A DNA stretch of 64,000 nucleotides from Microbacterium stercoris (GCF_017592545.1 NZ_JAGFOA010000007.1:1-64000); one strand, 5' to 3'. Shown: positions 36,886 to 46,001, numbered from the stretch's first letter. A program made the numbers and translations. The notes: a model not told the origin generated them from the sequence alone.

Positions 36886-37764
36886 ATGGAAGCTCGGGAA
36901 TGGACGGCGACCGACACCGCGCGTGTGCTGCGGGCGCCGACGTCTGCCTCGCACAAGTATTCCCGAGGCGTGGTGAGCCTGCGCACGGGGTCACCCCGCT
37001 ATCCGGGCGCGGCCGTGCTGAGCGTGGAGGGCGCGGCGCGCGCCGGCGCCGGGATGGTGCGCTGGGTCGGTGATCCGGAGGTGGCGCGTCTGGTGCTGCA
37101 TCGCCGCCCGGAGACGGTGACGAGCGGCGGCCGCACGGATGCCTGGGCGATCGGATCCGGCACCGATGCCCGCGAGCGCACCGATGCGGAGCGCGCGGAG
37201 CTGGGCGAGATCCTGACCTCCCCGATCCCGAAGGTGATCGACGCGGGCGCCCTCGATCTCGCGGCCGAGGCCCGTGGGCCGTTCGTCGTGACGCCGCACG
37301 ACCGCGAGCTCGCCGAGGTGCGGATCCCTCTCGGACTGGGGGTCGATGACCTCGACGGCGACCCTCTCGCCGACCGCCTGAAGCGCAGCTTCGAGGAGCG
37401 GCTGCTTGTGGTGCGCGAGACGGCCGTCGCGCTCGGGGGAGCGGTGCTGCTCAAGGGCGCGACCACTCTCATCGCCTCACCCACAGGATGGTGGACCGCC
37501 GTGCGCGCGGGCACGCCGTGGCTCTCCACGGCGGGCACGGGCGATGTGCTGGCCGGAGCGATCGGGGCGCTCGCCGCGGCCTCCGCGGCAGCCGAGCCGC
37601 TCGACGTGGAAGGACTCGCCCGAGCCGCGGCTGCGGGGGTGTGGCTGCACGGCCACGCGGGCCGCCTGGCCGCGGGCGCGATCGCCGGGCCGGGGCATCC
37701 GATCACCGCGCTGGATGTCGCCGAGCACCTGCCCGCGGCGTGGGCCTCTGCCGCGCGTTCGTAG
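36886..37764 (+). CDS. nnrD: ADP-dependent NAD(P)H-hydrate dehydratase
   Basis: 292 residues, ribokinase-like fold. It repairs NAD(P)H damaged by hydration. The segments SHKYSRGVVSLRTGSPRYPGAAVL, VTPHDRELAEV and LLKGATTLIASP fit, and the catalytic/anion-hole motif STAGTGDVLAG is intact. The epimerase half (NnrE) is not fused here, so it must be a separate gene elsewhere. The ATG at 36886 is set by the -10 box before it. Confidence 0.92.
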   Translation: MEAREWTATDTARVLRAPTSASHKYSRGVVSLRTGSPRYPGAAVLSVEGAARAGAGMVRWVGDPEVARLVLHRRPETVTSGGRTDAWAIGSGTDARERTDAERAELGEILTSPIPKVIDAGALDLAAEARGPFVVTPHDRELAEVRIPLGLGVDDLDGDPLADRLKRSFEERLLVVRETAVALGGAVLLKGATTLIASPTGWWTAVRAGTPWLSTAGTGDVLAGAIGALAAASAAAEPLDVEGLARAAAAGVWLHGHAGRLAAGAIAGPGHPITALDVAEHLPAAWASAARS

Positions 37765-37767
37765 ACT
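37762..37767 (+). promoter_or_regulatory. Internal -10 box before GT87-like gene
   Basis: TAGACT overlapping the nnrD stop codon (TAG) and ending 6 nt before the GTG at 37774. Confidence 0.4.
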
Positions 37768-37773
37768 GGCTGA

Positions 37774-38994
37774 GTGCGGCGGCGACTGATTCTCTGGGCG
37801 GCGTTCGCCGTCGTGCATCTGCTCGTCGCGTGCCTGGGGGTGCTCGAGCCCAACCAGCCGATGGGCGATGTGTACTTCGTCTACGAGCCGTGGTCGAACG
37901 CCGCGCTCAAGGGCGGCGCCATCGTCGGCATCACCCAGACCTGGGTCTACCCGCACCTCGCGCTTGCCCCGATGGTCGCGGCGCACGCGCTCGCGTGGCT
38001 CGGCGGGTACGTCGTCGCGTGGGCCGCCCTGGTGATCATCTGCAACGCGGCGGGTTTCTGGACGCTGCTCGGCGACGGCCGCTCGCGCTCTCGCCGCCTG
38101 GCCGCGTGGTTCTGGCTCGTCTATGTGCTCGCCGTGGGACCGGTCGGGATGTATCGGATCGACGCGATCACCGTTCCGCTGGCGATCGTCGCGCTGCTGT
38201 GGCTCGCACGACGGCCCGCTCTGTCCTCTGCCCTTCTCGCCGCCGGTGCGTGGATCAAGATCTGGCCGGCGGCGCTCGTCGCCGCGGCGTTCGTCGTGAT
38301 GCGCCGTCGAGGGCAGATCGTGACGGGCGCGCTGGTGACCACCGCCGTGGTGGTGGGCGTCGTCGTGATCGCCGGGGGAGCGCCGCACCTGCTCGGCTTC
38401 GTCACGGAGCAGACCGGCCGCGGCCTGCAAATCGAGGCCCCGGTGGCGACGCCCTACCTCTGGGGCGCCGCGCTGCACCTCGAGGGCTGGCGGGTGGTCT
38501 ACGACCGCGACATCCTCACGTTCCAGGTCACCGGTCCCGGCGTGCAGGCGGTGAGCACGATCATGACGCCCGTGCTCGCGCTGGCGGTCGCCGCGCTCGC
38601 GGTGCTGGGGTTCCACAAGGTGCGGCGCGGGGCGTCGTTCCTGCGCCTGTTCCCGCCGTTCGCCCTCGCGCTCGTTCTTATGCTGATCGCGGTGAACAAG
38701 GTCGGATCGCCGCAGTTCCACGTGTGGCTGATCGCGCCCCTGGTGCTGTGGCTTGTGCTCGATCGTCGTCGCGCCATCCCGCTCGCCGCGCTCGGTCTGC
38801 TCTCGGCGGTGCTCACGCACGCGGTCTACCCGATTCTGTACTGGTCGCTGCTGAGCGTCGAATGGCTGGGCGTGGTCGCGCTTACGGTGCGCAATCTTGT
38901 GCTTCTCGCCCTTCTCGCCTGGACCGTGATCCGGATCGTCCGGGTGCCCACCGCGCCCGCGATCGCCCCGCCCGCGATCGTGCGGGGATCCTGA
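37774..38994 (+). CDS. GT87/DUF2029-like polytopic membrane glycosyltransferase
   Basis: 406 residues, about ten hydrophobic segments. The acidic residues in NQPMGDVYFVYEPW on the first outer loop resemble the catalytic loop of GT-C enzymes, and GAWIKIWPAALV and YRIDAITVPLAI match GT87/DUF2029 proteins. Such enzymes move mannose or other sugars from polyprenyl phosphates. The exact role is unknown. GTG start; 5 nt separate it from the DUF2079 gene. Confidence 0.7.
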   Translation: MRRRLILWAAFAVVHLLVACLGVLEPNQPMGDVYFVYEPWSNAALKGGAIVGITQTWVYPHLALAPMVAAHALAWLGGYVVAWAALVIICNAAGFWTLLGDGRSRSRRLAAWFWLVYVLAVGPVGMYRIDAITVPLAIVALLWLARRPALSSALLAAGAWIKIWPAALVAAAFVVMRRRGQIVTGALVTTAVVVGVVVIAGGAPHLLGFVTEQTGRGLQIEAPVATPYLWGAALHLEGWRVVYDRDILTFQVTGPGVQAVSTIMTPVLALAVAALAVLGFHKVRRGASFLRLFPPFALALVLMLIAVNKVGSPQFHVWLIAPLVLWLVLDRRRAIPLAALGLLSAVLTHAVYPILYWSLLSVEWLGVVALTVRNLVLLALLAWTVIRIVRVPTAPAIAPPAIVRGS

Positions 38995-38998
38995 TCGC

Positions 38999-40363
38999 AT
39001 GCGGATCAGACGCTGGGTCGCACCCGCCGTGGTCGGCGCCATCGTCACCGTCGCGTACACCGTGCTGGCGGCCTGGCAGTGGTCTCATCTCGTGGTGAGG
39101 TCGTGGGATCTCAGCATCTTCACGCAGCTGCTGCAGAGCTATTCGCGCCTGCAGGCGCCGATCGTGAATGTGAAGGGCGACGGGTACAACCTGCTCGGCG
39201 ACCACTTCCATCCGATGCTGGCCGTGCTCGCGCCGCCGTTCGCGCTGTTCCCCCATGCCTTCACGCTGCTCGTGATCCAGGCCGTGTGCTTCGGACTGTC
39301 CGCGGGCATGTTCACCGCGATCGCCACGCGGCGGCTCGGCGGACGCGGTGTCGGCGCGCTGCTCGGCGCGGCCTTCGGTCTGAGCTGGGGGCTGCAGTCG
39401 GCGGCCGAGGCGCAGTTTCACGAGATCGCGCTCGCGGTGCCGCTGCTCACGGGAACCGTCGGCGCGCTTCTCGACCGTCGGTGGCGCGCCGCGATGCTCT
39501 GGGCCGCCCCGCTCGTCTTCGTCAAAGAGGACCTGGGGCTCACCGTCTTCGCGATCGGTGTGCTGATCGCCGTGCTCGCCCGGAGCCCGCGCGGACTCTG
39601 GCTCGCCGCCTGGGGGCTGGCGTGGTTCGGAATCGCGACGCTCGTTGTGCTGCCCGCGCTCAACCCCGACGGGGCCTGGGCCTACGCCTCGAACGCCGAC
39701 CCGGGCGGACTGCTCGCGCACCCGGAGGGCTGGTTCCATCCGTCCAAGGGCCACACGCTCCTGCTCCTGCTGGTGACGACGGCCGGGTTCCTGCTGAGGT
39801 CGCCGCTGACCCTGCTCCTCCTCCCCACCCTGGCGTGGCGGTTTCTGTCGACGAACGAGGGCTATTGGGGTCCCACGTGGCACTACAGCGCCGTGCTGAT
39901 GCCGATCGCCTTCGGCATCCTGCTCGACGGCATCGAGCGGGCGCACGCGAGCCGCTGGATGTGGCTGCGCACCTATGCGCGACAGGGCGCGACCGTCGCG
40001 ATCACCGTCGCGGCGATGCTGCTGCCGCAGCTCCCCCTCGCGGGGCTCCTCGTGCCGGGGGCGTGGGCTCCGCCCCAGAGGGGCGAGGCCGCCGCGTCGG
40101 TGCTCGCCGCGGTGCCGGAGGGGGCGAGCGTCGAGACCGATGTGGGTCTGATGAGCTATCTCGTCGATGACCATGACGTGTACTGGATCGGCAACGCCAA
40201 CCGCGCGCCCGACTGCATCCTGATCGACCGGATCTCCGGCGGCACCCCGCGCGAATGGGGAGATGTGCGGGGCGTCGCCCGGATCCTCCACGCGGACGTC
40301 ACGTACGAGGTGGTGCGCGCAGAAGGCGAATACGAGCTGGCCTGCACCGATCCGGGCGACTGA
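38999..40363 (+). CDS. DUF2079 polytopic membrane protein
   Basis: 454 residues with about nine hydrophobic segments. The opening (WDLSIFTQLLQSYSR, GDHFHPMLAVLAPPFALFP) and HEIALAVPLL, VFVKEDLGL are the conserved blocks of DUF2079, a family related to GT-C membrane transferases but of unproven activity. The C-terminal 100 residues (VETDVGLMSYLVD) appear soluble and outside. It follows the GT87-like gene by 4 nt, which suggests a shared glycan or lipid-sugar role. Confidence 0.8.
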   Translation: MRIRRWVAPAVVGAIVTVAYTVLAAWQWSHLVVRSWDLSIFTQLLQSYSRLQAPIVNVKGDGYNLLGDHFHPMLAVLAPPFALFPHAFTLLVIQAVCFGLSAGMFTAIATRRLGGRGVGALLGAAFGLSWGLQSAAEAQFHEIALAVPLLTGTVGALLDRRWRAAMLWAAPLVFVKEDLGLTVFAIGVLIAVLARSPRGLWLAAWGLAWFGIATLVVLPALNPDGAWAYASNADPGGLLAHPEGWFHPSKGHTLLLLLVTTAGFLLRSPLTLLLLPTLAWRFLSTNEGYWGPTWHYSAVLMPIAFGILLDGIERAHASRWMWLRTYARQGATVAITVAAMLLPQLPLAGLLVPGAWAPPQRGEAAASVLAAVPEGASVETDVGLMSYLVDDHDVYWIGNANRAPDCILIDRISGGTPREWGDVRGVARILHADVTYEVVRAEGEYELACTDPGD

Positions 40364-40389
40364 CTGCGCGCCTCCCGCCACTTCGGCGT

Positions 40390-40968
40390 TCAGGCGGCCT
40401 GCAAGCCGATGAACTTCATGTGGGGGTCACCGTAGAAGCAGGTCTGCAACGCGAGCTCGCCGCCGAGGCCGATGAGCGCGTCCGTCGTCACCCAGTGTTT
40501 GCCGGTGATGCGCACATCCGTGACGACGTAGTGGACGACGGTGTCGTCGGGCATCGTGACGCGGAGCCGGTCGCCCACTTCGAGAGTCAGGATCGTGTCG
40601 CCGCCGGCATTGTTATGCGCCGCCCACACGGGCGGCACGCCCGGATGCTCGTAAGAGATCATGCGGGTGAAGGTGCCGTCAGCTCGATCGAGCTCGGCAG
40701 CTCCTCCTTCCGCGCCCAGGATGACCGAGGGCGTCTCACCCCACACGTCGGCCTTGACCCGGTTGATCTCCTGCTGGACGACGCCGTAGGAGCGCTCGAC
40801 GACCTCCGGCGGCACCAGCGCGAGGGAGAGCGCGCCGACGCCGCCCAACAGGACCGCCGCGGCTGCTGCGATCTCCACCGCCCTACGGGCACGGCGGCGC
40901 CGCGACACCGCGGCGGCGGCCATCGGCGCCTGGCTGACTCCGCGCTGGCCTGACGACACGTGCCCCAC
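40390..40968 (-). CDS. Sortase-fold protein without the catalytic Arg
   Basis: 192 residues: a basic cytoplasmic start, one membrane helix (about 31-53) and an extracellular sortase domain (about 75-190). The segment VWAAHNNAGGDTILTLEVGDRLRV has the catalytic His118, and LALQTC the catalytic Cys177. Eight residues later, where sortases have Arg, there is Lys185 (PHMKFIGL), and the chain ends at once. It is divergent from two secreted-protein genes, of which the second ends in LAKTG, the LAxTG type of signal known for class E sortases. It may be a variant sortase or an inactive relative. Confidence 0.75.
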   Translation of the reverse strand: MGHVSSGQRGVSQAPMAAAAVSRRRRARRAVEIAAAAAVLLGGVGALSLALVPPEVVERSYGVVQQEINRVKADVWGETPSVILGAEGGAAELDRADGTFTRMISYEHPGVPPVWAAHNNAGGDTILTLEVGDRLRVTMPDDTVVHYVVTDVRITGKHWVTTDALIGLGGELALQTCFYGDPHMKFIGLQAA

Positions 40969-41416
40969 CCCTTCTGCTGACTACGGCGCCCGGCGCAGGC
41001 GCGCTCGGGCCAGTTCGGCAGCACGTCGACTCGGCCGAACATCGAACCCGGACGCTGCGATACCTCAACGCTAGGCACACTGTCCAGCACGCACCCGCGC
41101 TCGCCGCGTGGCTCCGCGTTCATCCGCCACGAAGCAGGGCACTGCGTGCTCCATTCCGAGCCCATGGGAGCACGCCTAGGTGTTCCACACCCGCTCGCGC
41201 ACGCCCCGCACCTACTCCCGGGCGGGGCGAACCGGAGTTTTGCCCGCTGTGCGAGCCCAGAGCCCACCCCCGCGCGGCAGTCGTCGCGCAGAGGACTGAT
41301 GTCGGCAGAGAAAACACTGCATCGCGCACGGAACGTACGCATCGGCCGTGGAACGCGGCCGCCTGCCTCCTTTACTTGGCCCTTGATCTGTTTGGGATAA
41401 AGAAGGGAAACAGCTC
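40969..41416. other. Intergenic region, sortase / secreted protein genes
   Basis: 448 nt between divergent genes. A -10-like TAGCGT on the minus strand at 41068-41073 could serve the sortase with a leader of about 90 nt. On the plus strand GGATAAA (41395-41401) is the only AT-rich -10-like element before the secreted-protein gene, but it overlaps the ribosome binding site AAGAAGGGAA, so the true promoter may be further up. No ORF in it is convincing. Confidence 0.5.
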
Positions 41417-42157
41417 ATGCTCAGTCGTGAACGCACGCCCATCCGGCGAACGTCGGCGCGTCTCGGGGCAACGGTTTCGGCCGTGCTCCTCGGGGGTGTG
41501 GCATGCCTCGGCGCTGCGGCGCCCGCCAACGCCGCCGACATGGACGACTACTCCGCGCCGTACAGCTCGGCTCAGGTGCTCTCGATCGATGTCGACTCGG
41601 TGAGCACGCCCGGCGACATCACCTACGAGTCCAAGTTCTTCAACGCGGCGACGAACCGCGCGAAGGGCGGCCCGCTGGTCGGCTACACGGGCCCCGGCGG
41701 CCGCCACTTCGTCACCACCGGCCTCGTCTACCCGAAGACGGATGTCTACAGCTCCTCCGTTCGCATCCACGCCCCTGTGGTCGCGACCACGGGTTCGCCC
41801 TCGTACCCCACGAGTGCCGCGCAGCTGAGCGCGGAATGCCGGTGGGACGGCAAGGCGACGACCCAGCCGACGGCCTCGGTCTCGGTTGTCAGCCCGGTGC
41901 CCGGATTCGTTCCCAAGACGCCTGCGCCCGGATACACCGTCTATCGCGGCGGGGCCGGCAACGAGGCCAGCTACGACCTGAAGGTCGTGTTCAACGAGCA
42001 GAGCATCCTCCCCAACGGCCAGCTTCAGGTCATCGCCGAGCACGTCTACTTCGACGTGCCCAACATCGCGGGCAGCAGCGCCGTGAAGGGCGACGTGAAG
42101 CTCGGAATCCTCAGCTGCGGCCCTGCCGCAGACAACGACGCAACCCCCACCAAGTGA
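41417..42157 (+). CDS. Secreted protein, unrecognised family (paralog A)
   Basis: 246 residues. A signal peptide with basic start, hydrophobic core and ANA-type cleavage site near residue 39 is followed by about 205 extracellular residues. I recognise no family. It has two cysteines after cleavage, in CRWDG and LSCGP, likely a disulfide. Conserved blocks shared with the next gene include GYTGPGGRH, SSSVRIHAPVV and GDVKLGILSCGP. There is no membrane anchor or sorting signal, so this paralog should be released. RBS AAGAAGGG before the ATG. It lies 17 nt before paralog B. Confidence 0.8.
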   Translation: MLSRERTPIRRTSARLGATVSAVLLGGVACLGAAAPANAADMDDYSAPYSSAQVLSIDVDSVSTPGDITYESKFFNAATNRAKGGPLVGYTGPGGRHFVTTGLVYPKTDVYSSSVRIHAPVVATTGSPSYPTSAAQLSAECRWDGKATTQPTASVSVVSPVPGFVPKTPAPGYTVYRGGAGNEASYDLKVVFNEQSILPNGQLQVIAEHVYFDVPNIAGSSAVKGDVKLGILSCGPAADNDATPTK

Positions 42158-42174
42158 TCGAAAGCGAAAGCAAC

Positions 42175-43959
42175 ATGACAAATCCCTCACCCGGGTCGGC
42201 CTTCCGCCGACGCGCCGTTCGAATCGGAGCGCTGGCCGCACCGGTTCTGCTGGGCGGCCTCGGCAGCCTGGCCGCCGCAGCACCCGCGACCGCGGCTCAG
42301 CCGGAGGATTACACCCCGCCCTTCAGCACTGCTCAGGTGCTCGCCATCGACGTGCGGTCGGCGGCGACGCCGGGCAACATCAAGCACGAGACGGAGTTCT
42401 TCAACGGCCTCACCAACCCGGCCGATGGTCGCCCGTTGGTCGGTTACACCGGGCCCGGCGGACGACACAATGTGACGACCGGTCTCGTCTACCCGAACAC
42501 CGATGCTTTCAGCTCGTCGGTGCGAATCCACGCGCCCGTGGTCTCCACTACGGGAGTCCCGTCGATCAGCACGAGCGCGGGCCGTCTTGACGTGTGGTGC
42601 GAATGGGATGGCAACGCCGCGACGGCTCCGACGGCCAGGGTCGGCGTCACCAGCCCCGTTCCGAGCACGGTGCCGATGGAGCCGGGCGTGAACCACACCA
42701 TCTACGTCGGTGGTGCGGGCAGCGAGCAAGACTACGACGCGAAGATCGTCTACAACGAGCAGACCACGCTGAGCAATGGTCAGCTGCAGGTCATCGGTCA
42801 GCACATCTACTACGACATCCCCGACAACGGCGCGAGCCACAGCGTGACCGGTGATGTGAAGCTCGGAATCCTCTCCTGCGGTCCCAAGGCCGTCGTTGCC
42901 GAGACCGACGCGGAGACGGCGACGGACGCTGACGCCGCGACGGACGCGGGCGCCGCGACCGACGCGGAGACGGCGACCGATGCGGGCGCCACGACCGACG
43001 CCGACAGCACGACCGATGCGGACACGACGACGGACGCGAACACCGCGACCGACGCCGACTCCGCGACGGACGCGGACACGACGACGGACGCGAACACCGC
43101 GACCGACGCCGACAGCACGACGGACGCGGACACGACGACGGACGCGAACACCGCGACCGACGCCGACTCCGCGACGGACGCCGACAGCACGACGGACGCG
43201 GACACGACGACGGACGCGAACACCGCGACCGACGCCAACACCGCGACCGACGGCGACAGCACGACCGATGCTGACACAACGACCGACTCCACGACGGACG
43301 CGGACACGACGACCGACGCCGGCACAACCACCGATGCGTCGACCGACGCGTCGACGGAGTCGACGGCCAACGCGAACGCGTCGGCGTCGGCGTCGGCTGA
43401 TGCGCTCAGCAACGCTGCTGCTCAGGCGGCGGCGAACGCGGATGCGTCCACGCAGGCCAGCGCTGCGGCGACGGCCAACGCGGAGGCTGCGGCTGCCGCT
43501 GCGGCCAACGCGGAGGCGTCCAAGGATGCGTCGGCGGATGCGAACGGTTCGGCGGTGACGGCGGCTCAGGCTGCGGCCAACACCGACAACTCGTCGGACA
43601 CCAACGCCTCTGGTTCGGCTGAGGCCGAGGGCAATGCGGGTGCTGCCGCGCAGAGCGCGGCGATCGCCGATGCGTCCACCAACGCCTCGACCGAGTCCAC
43701 CGCCAACGCCAACGCCACCGCCAACGCTTCGGCGTCGGCTACGGCTGGTTCGCTCAGCAGCGCCGCCGGTCAGTCGGCGGGTAACGCCGACGCGTCCGGC
43801 AAGGGCGGCACGGCCGGAGACCTCGCCAAGACCGGCGGGGCGGTCGACCCGACCGGACTGATCGCAGGTCTGTCCCTTCTGGGTCTCGGCGGACTTGTCG
43901 GTCTGATCTCGCTGAAGCGTCGGAAGGCGTCGGAGATCACGGCGGATTCGCGCCAGTAA
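42175..43959 (+). CDS. LAKTG-anchored repeat surface protein (paralog B)
   Basis: 594 residues: signal peptide (ATA-type site near residue 40), a domain homologous along its whole length to paralog A (about 41-235), a Thr-Asp-Ala repeat region (about 242-394), an Ala/Ser/Asn-rich stalk (about 394-545), and a sorting signal LAKTG (550-554) followed by a hydrophobic helix and KRRK. The stalk contains two related copies starting STESTANAN. Cell-wall attachment by a sortase is expected. The design, head domain on a flexible stalk, suggests adhesion or display. Head function unknown. Confidence 0.85.
   Translation: MTNPSPGSAFRRRAVRIGALAAPVLLGGLGSLAAAAPATAAQPEDYTPPFSTAQVLAIDVRSAATPGNIKHETEFFNGLTNPADGRPLVGYTGPGGRHNVTTGLVYPNTDAFSSSVRIHAPVVSTTGVPSISTSAGRLDVWCEWDGNAATAPTARVGVTSPVPSTVPMEPGVNHTIYVGGAGSEQDYDAKIVYNEQTTLSNGQLQVIGQHIYYDIPDNGASHSVTGDVKLGILSCGPKAVVAETDAETATDADAATDAGAATDAETATDAGATTDADSTTDADTTTDANTATDADSATDADTTTDANTATDADSTTDADTTTDANTATDADSATDADSTTDADTTTDANTATDANTATDGDSTTDADTTTDSTTDADTTTDAGTTTDASTDASTESTANANASASASADALSNAAAQAAANADASTQASAAATANAEAAAAAAANAEASKDASADANGSAVTAAQAAANTDNSSDTNASGSAEAEGNAGAAAQSAAIADASTNASTESTANANATANASASATAGSLSSAAGQSAGNADASGKGGTAGDLAKTGGAVDPTGLIAGLSLLGLGGLVGLISLKRRKASEITADSRQ
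42895..43360 (+). repeat. Coding tandem repeats (Thr-Asp-Ala), 54-bp period
   Basis: Short units of the form TDAxT repeat through the stalk. At DNA level an identical 36-nt block recurs at 43021, 43075, 43129 and 43201, giving spacings of 54, 54 and 72 nt (18 and 24 residues). Because all spacings are multiples of three, copy changes would alter stalk length without a frameshift. Confidence 0.9.
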
Positions 43960-43968
43960 TCCACACAC

Positions 43969-44009
43969 CCTGCGGGCTCGGAGCGTCGACACCGCTCCGA
44001 GCCCGCAGG
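43969..44009 (+). terminator. Terminator after paralog B
   Basis: Perfect 17-bp stem: CCTGCGGGCTCGGAGCG with its complement, loop TCGACAC, 9 nt after the stop. It should separate the secreted-protein genes from the DUF5819 operon. Confidence 0.85.
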
Positions 44010-44079
44010 ACTTCGAGGACTGCATGTTCTCGAACCCCCACCACGACACACAACGACCCCAAAGAACTCCATTCAGCCC

Positions 44080-44862
44080 ATGCCCAAGCAGTCCATATCC
44101 CGAAAAACTCTCGTCCTCCGCGCCAGCGTCGCGGTCTCGCTCTTGGCGGCTACGTGGCACATCTTCGCCTCGTTCCTCTGGATCTCCCCTCCCACCCCGC
44201 TTCGCGAACTGGTGCCGGGGGACGTCCTCCAGAGCTACATGCTCCCCTGGTACGGCCAGAGCTGGAGCGTGTTCGCCCCCGAGCCGATCAACGGCGACTA
44301 CGCCCTCAACGTCCGCGCACTCGTTCCCGACGAGAACGGCGAGATGGTCGAGACCGAGTGGGTGAACGCCACCGCCGTCGAGCAGAGCTGGGCGACCCAC
44401 AATCTCTTCCCGCCGCGTGCCGCAGGGCTCAGTGTCCGCCAGGCCAGCAGCTTCTCGAATGCGTGGAAGGCGCTGACTGCCGAGCAGCAGCAGACCGCCG
44501 CGCTCAACTACTTCAAGGGCGACAACTGGCTCGGTCGCATGCGCGATGCGATGCTCGCCGACGAAGAGGGCGACGACGACGCTGTCATCGAATACATCGT
44601 CCAGGAGCGCTACACCGACGCATACGCGACGCAGGTCGCGCACGCGCTGTGGGGCGAGGACGTGCAGCGGGTCCAGTACGAGATCACCCGCCAGAACGTC
44701 ATCCCGTTCGCCGAACGCAACAACCCCGACGCCAAGCGCCCTGAGATCCAGCGGACCTCCGTGGGATGGCGCGGCCTGATCGTTATGCCTGGGCAGGACG
44801 AGAAGGCCTTCCCCGAGGTCTTCGCCCCGGCGCACGCCGATTTCGTCGCGGAGGAGAAATGA
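44080..44862 (+). CDS. DUF5819 family protein
   Basis: 260 residues. One membrane helix near the N-terminus (about 13-35) is followed by the conserved block YMLPWYGQSWSVFAPEPINGDYALNVRA and a mostly extracytoplasmic domain. DUF5819 proteins have no known activity but often sit next to HTTM membrane proteins, as here. The start has no strong ribosome binding site. The stop overlaps the HTTM start (ATGA). The pair recalls SdpA-SdpB of Bacillus, which are needed to mature an exported toxin; this is an analogy of layout, not proof. Confidence 0.82.
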   Translation: MPKQSISRKTLVLRASVAVSLLAATWHIFASFLWISPPTPLRELVPGDVLQSYMLPWYGQSWSVFAPEPINGDYALNVRALVPDENGEMVETEWVNATAVEQSWATHNLFPPRAAGLSVRQASSFSNAWKALTAEQQQTAALNYFKGDNWLGRMRDAMLADEEGDDDAVIEYIVQERYTDAYATQVAHALWGEDVQRVQYEITRQNVIPFAERNNPDAKRPEIQRTSVGWRGLIVMPGQDEKAFPEVFAPAHADFVAEEK

Positions 44863-46001
44863 TGATTCGCACCAGTGCTGCTTTCCTCGGGAGGACCCTG
44901 CGATTCGTCGCGGACCTCGCACGACGCTTCTCCGCTCTGTTGATCGGGGTTGCCGGCGCGCTCTATTCCTCGCTGGAGAACTGGCTGACGGGCGCCAAGC
45001 ACGCGCGGTATGGTCTGGCGATCGCGCGCTTCCTCCTCGGTGTGATGTTCGTCGGAACTGCGCTCACGAATCTGCCGACGGCGATGTACACGTTCGGTGC
45101 GGGTTCCGCCTGGACGGGCCAGCAGGCCGCTCCCACCAGCAGCTTCGCGCCGCTCTGGCCGTTCAGCGTCGTGTTCGACGCCTCGCCGAACGCCATCGTG
45201 CTCATCCTCTGGCTGCTCATCGTGTGCGGCGTCTGCTTCGCAATCGGCTATCGGACGCGACTGATCATGGTCCCGCTCTTCGTCCTCTGGATCGGGTTCC
45301 TCTCGATCAACCCGGTCGTGCAGGATCAGAGCGACAACCTCAGCCGGATCGTGATGATCGCGATCCTCTTCACGGCCTCGAGCGACGTCTGGTCGGTGGA
45401 TGCCTGGCGACGCACGCGCTACGCGAGCAACCCCGGGCGGGGCTTCCTCGTGCGGTGGTGGCGCTTCCAGCCCGTGCTCCCCAGCTGGATGACGGCTCTC
45501 AGCCACAACATCGCCGTGATCGTCATCGGCGCGCAGCTCTGCATGATCTACGCGTCGGGTGGCCTGTTCAAGGCCCAGGGAGCGCCGTGGTACGAGGGCT
45601 ACGCCGTCTACAACCCCCTGCAGACCGCCCAGTTCGGCACCTGGCCGGAGCTGAGTGATCTCGTCACCGCGTGGGGACCGATGGTCGCACTCGCAACCGT
45701 GATGTCGGTGCTTGTGCAGGTCAGCTTCCCGTTGCTGCTTCTCCGTCGCGGAACGCGGATCTTCGGCCTGTCCGTGATCCTCATCTTCCACGTGTCGATC
45801 GCCGTGCTCATGGGACTTCCGTGGTTCTCGCTGGCGATGGTGGCGCTCGATGCCGTGTTCATTCGCGACATCACCTTCCAGCAGATCGCTCGTGCCATCC
45901 GGCGCAGCTGGCAGCGAGCTCGGCGTCGTGAAGAGACGCCACCGGCCGTGCCGTCCGACGCTGAGCGTCAGGAGCCGACGCTGGTGGGTGCGAGCGCGTG
46001 A
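44859..46001 (+). CDS. HTTM-domain membrane protein
   Basis: About 380 residues with roughly eight hydrophobic segments and a polar C-terminal tail. The HTTM domain is shared with the membrane part of vitamin K-dependent gamma-glutamyl carboxylase and SdpB. Segments such as ARFLLGVMFVGTAL, WLSINPVVQDQSD-like FLSINPVVQDQSD, and SGGLFKAQGAPWYEGYAVY support the call. ATG at 44859 overlaps the DUF5819 stop, with GAGGAG just upstream; a second ATG follows directly. Its stop overlaps the oxidoreductase start (GTGA). The substrate of this group is unknown. Confidence 0.82.
   Translation: MMIRTSAAFLGRTLRFVADLARRFSALLIGVAGALYSSLENWLTGAKHARYGLAIARFLLGVMFVGTALTNLPTAMYTFGAGSAWTGQQAAPTSSFAPLWPFSVVFDASPNAIVLILWLLIVCGVCFAIGYRTRLIMVPLFVLWIGFLSINPVVQDQSDNLSRIVMIAILFTASSDVWSVDAWRRTRYASNPGRGFLVRWWRFQPVLPSWMTALSHNIAVIVIGAQLCMIYASGGLFKAQGAPWYEGYAVYNPLQTAQFGTWPELSDLVTAWGPMVALATVMSVLVQVSFPLLLLRRGTRIFGLSVILIFHVSIAVLMGLPWFSLAMVALDAVFIRDITFQQIARAIRRSWQRARRREETPPAVPSDAERQEPTLVGASA

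Noticed and set aside
42895..43360. CRISPR array
   Set aside because: The repeats are contiguous coding repeats with no unique spacers and no cas genes nearby.
42187..44922. 911-codon minus-strand frame opposite the repeat protein
   Set aside because: Its Arg/Val repeat is only the reverse reading of the Thr-Asp-Ala repeats; signal peptide and LAKTG anchor fix the plus-strand gene.
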